DNA of 64,000 nt from Shewanella sp. Arc9-LZ. GTDB taxonomy: Bacteria > Pseudomonadota > Gammaproteobacteria > Enterobacterales > Shewanellaceae. Position numbers and translations under genes: made by a program. Shown here piece after piece: positions 31,201-37,842 of the stretch (position 1 is the stretch's first letter; each line of letters opens with the position of its first letter). Location: positions 496,001 to 560,000 of the forward strand of contig NZ_CP048031.1 in NCBI RefSeq assembly GCF_010092445.1. Direction: 5' to 3'. The notes under the pieces were generated by a model. That model saw only the letters and a program-made list of their open reading frames with translations, was not told the origin of the DNA and made no database searches.

Positions 31201-34200
31201 TTGAACACGCCGTCAGTGCCCATGCCGCTGAATTCAACGATTGGTGCAGGTGCGGCAACATTGTCCACAGGCTGGTTGTCGGTAGCAGTCGCAGAGGGGT
31301 TACCGGCGATATCAATCACTTGCGCGGTGACATCAACATCGGTTGCGCCAGCAGTGACAGGGACTTCAACGTCAAAGCCGTTGTCGAGCATGTCTTGAGT
31401 GACAGGGCCATTAAATAGGGTGTTGCCGTTGCCATCAGTGACAATCAAGGTGTCGCCAACTTCAGTGCCAGTCGCTAGCGTCACGGTGGCGGTCACAGTG
31501 CCGTCAGTACCGATCTCATCGCTGTTGAACACGCCGTCAGTGCCCATGCCGCTGAACTCAACGGTGGGTGCAGGTGCGGCAACATTGTCCACAGGCTGGT
31601 TGTCGGTAGCAGTCGCAGAGGGGTTACCGGCGATATCAATCACTTGCGCGGTGACATCAACATCGGTCGCGCCAGCAGTGACAGGGACTTCAACGTCAAA
31701 GCCGTTGTCGAGCATGTCTTGAGTGACAGGGCCATTAAATAGGGTGTTGCCGTTGCCATCAGTGACAATCAAGGTGTCGCCAACTTCAGTGCCAGTCGCT
31801 AGCGTCACGGTGGCGGTCACAGTGCCGTCAGTACCGATCTCATCGCTGTTGAACACGCCGTCAGTGCCCATGCCGCTGAACTCAACGGTGGGTGCAGGTG
31901 CGGCAACATTGTCCACAGGCTGGTTGTCGGTAGCAGTCGCAGAGGGGTTACCGGCGATATCAATCACTTGCGCGGTGACATCAACATCGGTCGCGCCAGC
32001 AGTGACAGGCACTTCAACGTCAAAGCCGTTGTCGAGCATGTCCTGAGTGACAGGGCCGTTAAATAGGGTGTTGCCATTGCCATCAGTGACAATCAAGGTG
32101 TCGCCGACTTGGGTGCCAGTCGCTAGCGTCACGGTCGCGGTCACAGTGCCGTCGCTGCCGATCTCATCGCTGTTGAAGATACCATCGCTGCCCATGCCGC
32201 TGAACTCAACGGTCGGTGCAGGTGCGGCAACATTGTCCACAGGCTGGTTGTCGGTAGCAGTCGCAGAGGGGTTACCGGCGATATCAATCACTTGCGCGGT
32301 GACATCAACATCGGTCGCGCCTGCAGTCACAGGCACTTCAACGTCAAAGCCGTTGTCGAGCATGTCCTGAGTGACAGGGCCGTTAAATAGGGTGTTGCCA
32401 TTGCCATCAGTGACAATCAAGGTGTCGCCAACTTCAGTGCCAGTCGCTAGCGTCACGGTGGCGGTCACAGTGCCGTCAGTACCGATCTCATCGCTGTTGA
32501 ACACGCCATCGCTGCCCATGCCGCTGAACTCAACGGTGGGTGCAGGTGCGGCAACATTGTCCACAGGCTGGTTGTCGGTAGCAGTCGCAGAGGGGTTACC
32601 GGCGATATCAATTACTTGCGCGGTGACATCAACATCGGTCGCGCCTGCAGTCACAGGCACTTCAACGTCAAAGCCGTTGTCGAGCATGTCCTGAGTGACA
32701 GGGCCGTTAAATAGGGTGTTGCCATTGCCATCAGTGACAATCAAGGTGTCGCCAACTTCAGTGCCAGTCGCTAGCGTCACGGTGGCGGTCACAGTGCCGT
32801 CAGTACCGATCTCATCGCTGTTGAAGATACCATCGCTGCCCATGCCGCTGAACTCAACGGTGGGTGCAGGTGCGGCAACATTGTCCACAGGCTGGTTGTC
32901 GGTAGCAGTCGCAGAGGGGTTACCGGCGATATCAATCACTTGCGCGGTGACATCAACATCGGTCGCGCCAGCAGTGACAGGCACTTCAACGTCAAAGCCG
33001 TTGTCGAGCATGTCCTGAGTGACAGGGCCGTTAAATAGGGTGTTGCCATTGCCATCAGTGACAATCAAGGTGTCGCCGACTTGGGTGCCAGTCGCTAGCG
33101 TCACGGTCGCGGTCACAGTGCCGTCGCTGCCGATCTCATCGCTGTTGAAGATACCATCGCTGCCCATGCCGCTGAACTCAACGGTCGGTGCAGGTGCGGC
33201 AACATTGTCCACAGGCTGGTTGTCGGTAGCAGTCGCAGAGGGGTTACCGGCGATATCAATTACTTGCGCGGTGACATCAACATCGGTCGCGCCTGCAGTC
33301 ACAGGCACTTCAACGTCAAAGCCGTTGTCGAGCATGTCCTGAGTGACAGGGCCGTTAAATAGGGTGTTGCCATTGCCATCAGTGACAATCAAGGTGTCGC
33401 CGACTTGGGTGCCAGTCGCTAGCGTCACGGTCGCGGTCACAGTGCCGTCGCTGCCGATCTCATCGCTGTTGAACACGCCATCGCTGCCCATGCCGCTGAA
33501 CTCAACGGTGGGTGCAGGAGCCATGGTGGCATCAACAGGTTGTGTATCAGTGGCGGTTGCAGAGGGGTTACCGGCGATATCAATTACTTGCGCGGTGACA
33601 TCAACATCAGTTGCGCCTGCAGTCACAGGGACTTCAACGTCAAAGCCGTTGTCGAGCATGTCCTGAGTGACAGGGCCGTTAAATAGGGTGTTGCCATTGC
33701 CATCAGTGACAATCAAGGTGTCGCCAACTTCAGTGCCAGTCGCTAGCGTCACGGTGGCGGTCACAGTGCCGTCAGTACCGATCTCATCGCTGTTGAACAC
33801 GCCATCGCTGCCCATGCCGCTGAACTCAACGGTGGGTGCAGGTGCGGCAACATTGTCCACAGGCTGGTTGTCGGTGGCGGTTGCTGATGGGTTACCGGCG
33901 ATATCAATCACTTGCGCGGTGACATCAACATCGGTCGCGCCAGCAGTGACAGGGACTTCAACATCAAAGCCGTTGTCGAGCATGTCTTGAGTGACAGGGC
34001 CATTAAATAGGGTGTTGCCGTTGCCGTCAGTGACAATCAAGGTGTCGCCGACTTGGGTGCCAGTCGCTAGCGTCACGGTCGCGGTCACAGTGCCGTCGCT
34101 GCCGATCTCATCGCTGTTGAACACGCCGTCAGTGCCCATGCCGCTGAATTCAACGATTGGTGCAGGTGCGGCAACATTGTCCACAGGCTGGTTGTCGGTA

Positions 34201-37200
34201 GCAGTCGCAGAGGGGTTACCGGCGATATCAATTACTTGCGCGGTGACATCAACATCGGTCGCGCCTGCAGTCACAGGCACTTCAACGTCAAAGCCGTTGT
34301 CGAGCATGTCCTGAGTGACAGGGCCGTTAAATAGGGTGTTGCCGTTGCCATCAGTGACAATCAAGGTGTCGCCGACTTGGGTGCCAGTCGCTAGCGTCAC
34401 GGTCGCGGTCACAGTGCCGTCGCTGCCGATCTCATCGCTGTTGAACACGCCATCGCTGCCCATGCCGCTGAACTCAACGATTGGTGCAGGTGCGGCAACA
34501 TTGTCCACAGGCTGGTTGTCGGTAGCAGTCGCAGAGGGGTTACCGGCGATATCAATCACTTGCGCGGTGACATCAACATCGGTCGCGCCTGCAGTGACAG
34601 GCACTTCAACGTCAAAGCCGTTGTCGAGCATGTCTTGAGTGACAGGGCCGTTAAATAGGGTGTTGCCATTGCCATCAGTGACAATCAAGGTGTCGCCGAC
34701 TTGGGTGCCAGTCGCTAGCGTCACGGTCGCGGTCACAGTGCCGTCGCTGCCGATCTCATCGCTGTTGAAGATACCATCGCTGCCCATGCCGCTGAACTCA
34801 ACGGTCGGTGCAGGAGCCATGGTGGCATCAACAGGTTGTGTATCTGTTGCTGTTGCAGAGGGGTTACCGGCGATATCAATTACTTGCGCGGTGACATCAA
34901 CATCGGTCGCGCCAGCAGTCACAGGCACTTCAACGTCAAAGCCGTTGTCGAGCATGTCCTGAGTGACAGGGCCGTTAAATAGGGTGTTGCCATTGCCGTC
35001 AGTGACAATCAAGGTGTCGCCGACTTGGGTGCCAGTCGCGAGCGTCACGGTGGCGGTCACAGTGCCGTCAGTACCGATCTCATCGCTGTTGAACACGCCA
35101 TCGCTGCCCATGCCGCTGAATTCAACGGTGGGTGCAGGTGCCATGGTGGCATCAACAGGTTGTGTATCTGTTGCGGTTGCAGAGGGGTTACCGGCGATAT
35201 CAATCACTTGCGCGGTGACATCAACATCGGTCGCGCCTGCAGTCACAGGGACTTCAACGTCAAAGCCGTTGTCGAGCATGTCCTGAGTGACAGGGCCGTT
35301 AAATAGGGTGTTGCCATTGCCATCAGTGACAATCAAGGTGTCGCCAACTTGGGTGCCAGTCGCGAGCGTCACGGTCGCGGTCACAGTGCCGTCAGTACCG
35401 ATCTCATCGCTGTTGAACACGCCGTCAGTGCCCATGCCGCTGAACTCAACGGTTGGTGCAGTTGACGTTATATCGACAATCCCATTATCATTATCTGTGG
35501 CTGTATTACCGGCAGGATCTGTAACTTCAGCGACAACGGTATAGTCTCCTTCTGACAATGGGTCAACTACATCGACTTCATATGTTCCATCAGGATTCAC
35601 TATCGTTGTAATGGTCTGTTCGTTACCTTCACTATCAGTAATAATTAACGTAACAGTACTGCCTACAGGTGCGTCAGTCGTACCCGTGATAGTTGGTGTA
35701 GTGTCGTTTGTAAGAGCTGGTGCATCGACTGTAATAACCGGTGGTGTGGTATCTAAAATTGCAGAGTCACTTCCTTCAGGCGTTGTATTACCATTAGAAT
35801 CAACGACTACAGCAACAACTTCAATTTCTTCACCTTCACCAGGAGCTGGTAAATTGAGATTTACGCTACCAGTATCAATATCTTCTTGTGTTAATACTAT
35901 TTCAATGCCATTAACAATAAGTGTGTCACCGGCTTGAGCACCAGTGTTGTCCAGGCCGATAGTAACGTTTATTTCTGTAGCGCCATTCAGCTCTTCATTA
36001 CTAATAAAACCGTCATCATTAAGATCTGTATTAATTACAACGGTAGGTGCGCCATCAGCGACTGGAGTTACATTAATAGTTAATGTCGCTGTTTCACCAG
36101 TGTTAGTAGTGTAAGTAATAACAGGAACGGTACCGTTCCAGTTTTCATTTGGGGTGAAGGTATAAGAGCCATCTTCATTGATGATCAGCACACCGCCCTC
36201 AAGCGTGACTTCAGTGCCGGCAGGATAGGTTTGGCCGTCAACTTCAAATGTCACCACGCTTAAATCTGAATCTGGATCGCTATCATTATCTAATACATTG
36301 CCTGATGCGGGTGTGTCCTCTGATACAGTGACAACATCATTAACTGTTACCGTAGGGTCTTCAACAGGGGTGATTTCAATGGTTAATGTTGCTGTTTCAC
36401 CAGTGTTAGTAGTGTAAGTAATAACAGGAACTGTACCGTTCCAGTTTTCATTTGGAGTGAAGGTATAAGAGCCATCTTCATTGATGATCAGCACACCGCC
36501 ATCTAGTGTGACTTCAGTGCCGGCAGGATAGGTTTGGCCGTCAACTTCAAATGTCACCACGCTTAAATCTGAATCAACATCACCGTCGTTATCTAATACG
36601 TTACCCGTTGCTACACTGTCTTCAGCAACAGTATTGGTGTCGTTGACCAAAACGGACGCATCATCAACAGGCGTGATTTCAATAGTTAATGTAGCGGTAA
36701 CACCAGTATTGGTGGTGTAAGTAATAACAGGAACTGTACCGTTCCAGTTTTCATTCGGAGTGAAGGTATAAGAGCCATCTTCATTGATGATTAGCACACC
36801 ACCCTCAAGCGTGACTTCAGTGCCTGCAGGATAGGTCTGGCCGTCAACTTCAAATGTCACGACGCTTAAATCTGTGTCGGCATCGGTGTCATTAGCTAAC
36901 ACATTGCCAGAAGCAACTTGATCTTCGCCGACTGTAATAGTGTCATTGAATAATACTGATGGGGAATCATTTTCAGTAAGAGCTTCTTCTTGAATGACTG
37001 CTGTTGGGGCAGCAGCTTGTCCGGTTGTGTCGTAGCCAGAATCCGCAAGTGTTTCGTCACCATCTCTTGTTACAGCAACATAACCAAAATCACCTTGGTT
37101 GGCCGTTGGGGTGCCAGCCGCGGTTTCTGGTAAATCTGCAGTTGGGTCTTCTCCAGACGCAATCAATGCCTGTAAAGCTTCGATTTCATCTAAAGCTTGT

Positions 37201-37466
37201 TGATCTGCTACTTGTTCAACAATGGTATCATCGATGTTATCGGCTAATGTATTAATCGATTCGTCATTAGGAATGTTAGCACTATTAAAAATAGTGCCGT
37301 CATCAAACGTAATCACGAAACCAAGGTTATTACTGCTGGCAACTATTGCACCAGTCGGCACAACTTGACCGAGTTGTAGTTCCTTAGTTTCATTGTTAAT
37401 CGTTATTGTTACTGAACCTTCCGAAGCAGAAAGTATTCCATTTTTTGACGTAGTCATTGATCCCAT
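19245..37466 (-). CDS. bpfA: Giant BpfA/LapA-type biofilm adhesin (6,073 residues)
   Basis: A calcium-dependent RTX surface adhesin exported by the adjacent type I system. In order: an N-terminal retention plug (1-110) ending in the TAAG protease site (115-118); three cadherin/VCBS-like domains (about 170-470); two Ig-like domains (about 470-667), the first with an EF-hand-type loop DLNDDGFISNEE; 41 tandem 108-residue units (about 668-5093); a tail with another D-rich loop, a VCBS-like domain (about 5430-5540) and a von Willebrand A domain whose MIDAS residues are all present (DTSGS near 5563, GSTNY, ITDGS); RTX nonapeptides GGxGxD (about 5895-5950); and an uncleaved C-terminal secretion signal. 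GGGAG lies before ATG 37466. It is far longer than the roughly 2,770 residues I recall for S. oneidensis BpfA. The frame is unbroken. Confidence 0.96.
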   Translation of the reverse strand: MGSMTTSKNGILSASEGSVTITINNETKELQLGQVVPTGAIVASSNNLGFVITFDDGTIFNSANIPNDESINTLADNIDDTIVEQVADQQALDEIEALQALIASGEDPTADLPETAAGTPTANQGDFGYVAVTRDGDETLADSGYDTTGQAAAPTAVIQEEALTENDSPSVLFNDTITVGEDQVASGNVLANDTDADTDLSVVTFEVDGQTYPAGTEVTLEGGVLIINEDGSYTFTPNENWNGTVPVITYTTNTGVTATLTIEITPVDDASVLVNDTNTVAEDSVATGNVLDNDGDVDSDLSVVTFEVDGQTYPAGTEVTLDGGVLIINEDGSYTFTPNENWNGTVPVITYTTNTGETATLTIEITPVEDPTVTVNDVVTVSEDTPASGNVLDNDSDPDSDLSVVTFEVDGQTYPAGTEVTLEGGVLIINEDGSYTFTPNENWNGTVPVITYTTNTGETATLTINVTPVADGAPTVVINTDLNDDGFISNEELNGATEINVTIGLDNTGAQAGDTLIVNGIEIVLTQEDIDTGSVNLNLPAPGEGEEIEVVAVVVDSNGNTTPEGSDSAILDTTPPVITVDAPALTNDTTPTITGTTDAPVGSTVTLIITDSEGNEQTITTIVNPDGTYEVDVVDPLSEGDYTVVAEVTDPAGNTATDNDNGIVDITSTAPTVEFSGMGTDGVFNSDEIGTDGTVTATVTLATGTQVGDTLIVTDGNGNTLFNGPVTQDMLDNGFDVEVPVTAGATDVDVTAQVIDIAGNPSATATDTQPVDATMAPAPTVEFSGMGSDGVFNSDEIGTDGTVTATVTLATGTQVGDTLIVTDGNGNTLFNGPVTQDMLDNGFDVEVPVTAGATDVDVTAQVIDIAGNPSATATDTQPVDATMAPAPTVEFSGMGSDGIFNSDEIGSDGTVTATVTLATGTQVGDTLIVTDGNGNTLFNGPVTQDMLDNGFDVEVPVTAGATDVDVTAQVIDIAGNPSATATDNQPVDNVAAPAPIVEFSGMGSDGVFNSDEIGSDGTVTATVTLATGTQVGDTLIVTDGNGNTLFNGPVTQDMLDNGFDVEVPVTAGATDVDVTAQVIDIAGNPSATATDNQPVDNVAAPAPIVEFSGMGTDGVFNSDEIGSDGTVTATVTLATGTQVGDTLIVTDGNGNTLFNGPVTQDMLDNGFDVEVPVTAGATDVDVTAQVIDIAGNPSATATDNQPVDNVAAPAPTVEFSGMGSDGVFNSDEIGTDGTVTATVTLATGTEVGDTLIVTDGNGNTLFNGPVTQDMLDNGFDVEVPVTAGATDVDVTAQVIDIAGNPSATATDTQPVDATMAPAPTVEFSGMGSDGVFNSDEIGSDGTVTATVTLATGTQVGDTLIVTDGNGNTLFNGPVTQDMLDNGFDVEVPVTAGATDVDVTAQVIDIAGNPSATATDNQPVDNVAAPAPTVEFSGMGSDGIFNSDEIGSDGTVTATVTLATGTQVGDTLIVTDGNGNTLFNGPVTQDMLDNGFDVEVPVTAGATDVDVTAQVIDIAGNPSATATDNQPVDNVAAPAPTVEFSGMGSDGIFNSDEIGTDGTVTATVTLATGTEVGDTLIVTDGNGNTLFNGPVTQDMLDNGFDVEVPVTAGATDVDVTAQVIDIAGNPSATATDNQPVDNVAAPAPTVEFSGMGSDGVFNSDEIGTDGTVTATVTLATGTEVGDTLIVTDGNGNTLFNGPVTQDMLDNGFDVEVPVTAGATDVDVTAQVIDIAGNPSATATDNQPVDNVAAPAPTVEFSGMGSDGIFNSDEIGSDGTVTATVTLATGTQVGDTLIVTDGNGNTLFNGPVTQDMLDNGFDVEVPVTAGATDVDVTAQVIDIAGNPSATATDNQPVDNVAAPAPTVEFSGMGTDGVFNSDEIGTDGTVTATVTLATGTEVGDTLIVTDGNGNTLFNGPVTQDMLDNGFDVEVPVTAGATDVDVTAQVIDIAGNPSATATDNQPVDNVAAPAPTVEFSGMGTDGVFNSDEIGTDGTVTATVTLATGTEVGDTLIVTDGNGNTLFNGPVTQDMLDNGFDVEVPVTAGATDVDVTAQVIDIAGNPSATATDNQPVDNVAAPAPIVEFSGMGTDGVFNSDEIGTDGTVTATVTLATGTQVGDTLIVTDGNGNTLFNGPVTQDMLDNGFDVEVPVTAGATDVDVTAQVIDIAGNPSATATDTQPVDATMAPAPTVEFSGMGTDGVFNSDEIGSDGTVTATVTLATGTQVGDTLIVTDGNGNTLFNGPVTQDMLDNGFDVEVPVTAGATDVDVTAQVIDIAGNPSATATDTQPVDATMAPAPTVEFSGMGTDGVFNSDEIGSDGTVTATVTLATGTQVGDTLIVTDGNGNTLFNGPVTQDMLDNGFDVEVPVTAGATDVDVTAQVIDIAGNPSATATDNQPVDNVAAPAPIVEFSGMGTDGVFNSDEIGTDGTVTATVTLATGTQVGDTLIVTDGNGNTLFNGPVTQDMLDNGFDVEVPVTAGATDVDVTAQVIDIAGNPSATATDNQPVDNVAAPAPIVEFSGMGSDGIFNSDEIGTDGTVTATVTLATGTEVGDTLIVTDGNGNTLFNGPVTQDMLDNGFDVEVPVTAGATDVDVTAQVIDIAGNPSATATDNQPVDNVAAPAPTVEFSGMGSDGIFNSDEIGTDGTVTATVTLATGTQVGDTLIVTDGNGNTLFNGPVTQDMLDNGFDVEVPVTAGATDVDVTAQVIDIAGNPSATATDNQPVDNVAAPAPTVEFSGMGTDGVFNSDEIGTDGTVTATVTLATGTQVGDTLIVTDGNGNTLFNGPVTQDMLDNGFDVEVPVTAGATDVDVTAQVIDIAGNPSATATDNQPVDNVAAPAPIVEFSGMGTDGVFNSDEIGTDGTVTATVTLATGTQVGDTLIVTDGNGNTLFNGPVTQDMLDNGFDVEVPVTAGATDVDVTAQVIDIAGNPSATATDNQPVDNVAAPAPIVEFSGMGSDGIFNSDEIGTDGTVTATVTLATGTEVGDTLIVTDGNGNTLFNGPVTQDMLDNGFDVEVPVTAGATDVDVTAQVIDIAGNPSATATDNQPVDNVAAPAPTVEFSGMGSDGIFNSDEIGTDGTVTATVTLATGTQVGDTLIVTDGNGNTLFNGPVTQDMLDNGFDVEVPVTAGATDVDVTAQVIDIAGNPSATATDNQPVDNVAAPAPTVEFSGMGTDGVFNSDEIGTDGTVTATVTLATGTQVGDTLIVTDGNGNTLFNGPVTQDMLDNGFDVEVPVTAGATDVDVTAQVIDIAGNPSATATDNQPVDNVAAPAPIVEFSGMGSDGIFNSDEIGTDGTVTATVTLATGTEVGDTLIVTDGNGNTLFNGPVTQDMLDNGFDVEVPVTAGATDVDVTAQVIDIAGNPSATATDTQPVDATMAPAPTVEFSGMGSDGVFNSDEIGTDGTVTATVTLATGTQVGDTLIVTDGNGNTLFNGPVTQDMLDNGFDVEVPVTAGATDVDVTAQVIDIAGNPSATATDTQPVDATMAPAPTVEFSGMGTDGVFNSDEIGSDGTVTATVTLATGTQVGDTLIVTDGNGNTLFNGPVTQDMLDNGFDVEVPVTAGATDVDVTAQVIDIAGNPSATATDNQPVDNVAAPAPTVEFSGMGTDGVFNSDEIGSDGTVTATVTLATGTQVGDTLIVTDGNGNTLFNGPVTQDMLDNGFDVEVPVTAGATDVDVTAQVIDIAGNPSATATDNQPVDNVAAPAPTVEFSGMGSDGVFNSDEIGTDGTVTATVTLATGTQVGDTLIVTDGNGNTLFNGPVTQDMLDNGFDVEVPVTAGATDVDVTAQVIDIAGNPSATATDTQPVDATMAPAPIVEFSGMGSDGVFNSDEIGTDGTVTATVTLATGTQVGDTLIVTDGNGNTLFNGPVTQDMLDNGFDVEVPVTAGATDVDVTAQVIDIAGNPSATATDNQPVDNVAAPAPTVEFSGMGTDGVFNSDEIGTDGTVTATVTLATGTQVGDTLIVTDGNGNTLFNGPVTQDMLDNGFDVEVPVTAGATDVDVTAQVIDIAGNPSATATDNQPVDNVAAPAPTVEFSGMGTDGVFNSDEIGTDGTVTATVTLATGTQVGDTLIVTDGNGNTLFNGPVTQDMLDNGFDVEVPVTAGATDVDVTAQVIDIAGNPSATATDNQPVDNVAAPAPTVEFSGMGSDGVFNSDEIGTDDTVTATVTLATGTQVGDTLIVTDGNGNTLFNGPVTQDMLDNGFDVEVPVTAGATDVDVTAQVIDIAGNPSATATDNQPVDNVAAPAPIVEFSGMGTDGVFNSDEIGSDGTVTATVTLATGTQVGDTLIVTDGNGNTLFNGPVTQDMLDNGFDVEVPVTAGATDVDVTAQVIDIAGNPSATATDNQPVDNVAAPAPTVEFSGMGSDGVFNSDEIGTDGTVTATVTLATGTQVGDTLIVTDGNGNTLFNGPVTQDMLDNGFDVEVPVTAGATDVDVTAQVIDIAGNPSATATDNQPVDNVAAPAPIVEFSGMGTDGVFNSDEIGSDGTVTATVTLATGTQVGDTLIVTDGNGNTLFNGPVTQDMLDNGFDVEVPVTAGATDVDVTAQVIDIAGNPSATATDTQPVDATMAPAPTVEFSGMGSDGVFNSDEIGTDGTVTATVTLATGTQVGDTLIVTDGNGNTLFNGPVTQDMLDNGFDVEVPVTAGATDVDVTAQVIDIAGNPSATATDTQPVDATMAPAPTVEFSGMGTDGVFNSDEIGSDGTVTATVTLATGTQVGDTLIVTDGNGNTLFNGPVTQDMLDNGFDVEVPVTAGATDVDVTAQVIDIAGNPSATATDNQPVDNVAAPAPTVEFSGMGTDGVFNSDEIGSDGTVTATVTLATGTQVGDTLIVTDGNGNTLFNGPVTQDMLDNGFDVEVPVTAGATDVDVTAQVIDIAGNPSATATDNQPVDNVAAPAPTVEFSGMGSDGVFNSDEIGTDGTVTATVTLATGTQVGDTLIVTDGNGNTLFNGPVTQDMLDNGFDVEVPVTAGATDVDVTAQVIDIAGNPSATATDNQPVDNVAAPAPIVEFSGMGTDGVFNSDEIGSDGTVTATVTLATGTQVGDTLIVTDGNGNTLFNGPVTQDMLDNGFDVEVPVTAGATDVDVTAQVIDIAGNPSAVATDVQGVDRTAPSALSIIIVDDGVPGDGWLNYNEIAANGNGIQIKAEVDNADLVAGGFVSISITVNGYDVSFDLKLENGQLVNLDGSTTGIAFNYDNGEITWTADVPSPGEQITVEITQTDAAGNESTAVNDTASINNVDANDDLPGTSFSVTSGATNAWTIPQSNGQSLMKISARTADGSMGVVNIESGTNKLGVAGSPRTSDQIAGQIEYDSATATSESIVIDFNGLVNKATFSVSNMFSNENNGEQGVWKAYYNGQLVASETFKTTSGDAGTFSIDTGNIVFDQLVFEATKTISEANGGAALTDSSDYFLTNVAASGPAIMGTYLVSEDGVLTISNTSQGLLNNDSDAQGNTFALTGVNGSIVTDGQVVILPSGALLTIHSDGTYSYDTNDSFEALTAGQLATDTFTYTVTDQYGATDTATVTINIVGEADASSTYVSYNGNPGNDVIKGTPNNDIIVSDQQGLQIVAGENYNIAFIFDTSGSMSGVIAEAKTQLEAVFESLANSATSSHSGIVNVLLTNFASGSNYSVSVNMDDSNAVQTLLTELAKMSASGSTNYEAGFESAINWFTSSTVLNNVGNNISYFITDGSPNAQTIDTNTSTVLMSYDVTTSSYQTLSSLLTSNNYSKGQVISIDGQVVVNASGAVYSPYTGAKIGQLSFNTDNSVKSFTDNGTNTTAQALHAFNLLAAVSEVEAISLASANGGTTVNEANLKLYDTDGNVRASIDVSDLSSIITGSETLQSQGDDNTVGNQGDDIIFGDLVRFSGSSEQGYVALQTYVADKTGQNVGDVDVRAVHDYIRDHVNEFNINNQNDGNDILDGGIGDDILFGQGGNDVIYGGEGNDVLIGGLGNDTLIGGLGNDTFVWSKGDTGTDTIKDFEVNNDSLHISDLLQNEQNGDLDNYLDFSFSNGSTTISIDADHNGSIDQVIVLDGVDLSQEYGSTTDGVIINGLLNDGALIVDTATVNPAPSPGTSHADLFDQHNGNIIP
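22188..35463. repeat. 41 tandem copies of a 324-bp coding repeat
   Basis: Spacing is exactly 324 bp throughout: the anchor GTGACAGGGCC recurs from 22327 to 35287, giving 41 units with no length change. Each encodes a 108-residue Ig-like unit (APAPTVEFSGMG... to ...ATDNQPVDNVA). Units differ at few sites: T/S before DG, V/I in TVEF and DGVFN, Q/E in TGTQV, and two linker types (NQPVDNVA or TQPVDATM). The last unit (22188-22500) has a diverged end. Silent positions are nearly identical as well, so the array is kept uniform by recombination or is young. Confidence 0.97.
37113..37124 (-). other. TAAG protease site for BpfG in the adhesin
   Basis: Codons for Thr115-Ala-Ala-Gly118 in the context LPETAAGTPT. 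LapG-family proteases are known to cut between the two alanines of a TAAG or PAAG site about 110 residues into LapA-type adhesins. Position and sequence both fit. Confidence 0.85.
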
Positions 37467-37580
37467 TTGAAGCTCCCAACAGCTTTAATACACTTATAAT
37501 ACCAATACATTAATATGCATAATATATGCTTAATTAAATACTAGTATTAACATTAAAATTAATTTAGACACAATATGTTA

Positions 37581-37609
37581 ATAATATCATCCGCTGCTAA
37601 AGTAGTCAA
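37581..37609 (-). promoter_or_regulatory. bpfA: Probable bpfA promoter
   Basis: On the minus strand, -35 TTGACT (37609-37604), a 17-base spacer, and -10 TATTAT (37586-37581). It would leave a leader of about 105 bases before ATG 37466. The remainder of this 376-bp gap is AT-rich with no gene. Confidence 0.6.
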
Positions 37610-37616
37610 TTTTTTG

Positions 37617-37631
37617 ACGTTGTACCAACGT
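37617..37631. promoter_or_regulatory. Palindrome next to the bpfA -35 box, possible operator
   Basis: ACGTTG-TAC-CAACGT is a perfect 6-3-6 inverted repeat. Its edge is 7 bases upstream of the -35 box of the predicted bpfA promoter, the normal place for an activator or repressor site. I do not recognise the regulator. Confidence 0.4.
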
Positions 37632-37784
37632 TAAATATATTATTGAAAATAGAGTTATAAAATAGATAAATACCATAGAGCATAAACTGATACCACACGT
37701 TTCTCCGTCATAAAAAGTTCACAATTACGGATTAGCTCTACCACCATTATATCGGCAGATATAACATAAAATGAACAAATTGAT

Positions 37785-37814
37785 GACAAAAAAGCCTGCA
37801 AGATTGCAGGCTTT
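37785..37814 (-). terminator. Terminator of the hemCDXY operon
   Basis: On the minus strand, AAGCCTGCAA and TTGCAGGCTT form a tight hairpin followed by TTTTTTG. It lies 29 bases past the hemY stop and separates the heme genes from bpfA. Confidence 0.87.
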
Positions 37815-37842
37815 GGATGTGTACAAAAATAATACTTATTGT

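Noticed and set aside
22188..35463. Regular direct repeats at first glance similar to a CRISPR array.
   Set aside because: Units are 324 bp with no unique spacers and lie in one open frame of an RTX adhesin.
22327..35544. Tandem plus-strand open frames of 107 codons, one in each adhesin repeat (MTGPLNRV...).
   Set aside because: They are antisense shadows of the 324-bp coding repeat; each ends in TGA overlapping the next GTG, and they exist only because the unit recurs.
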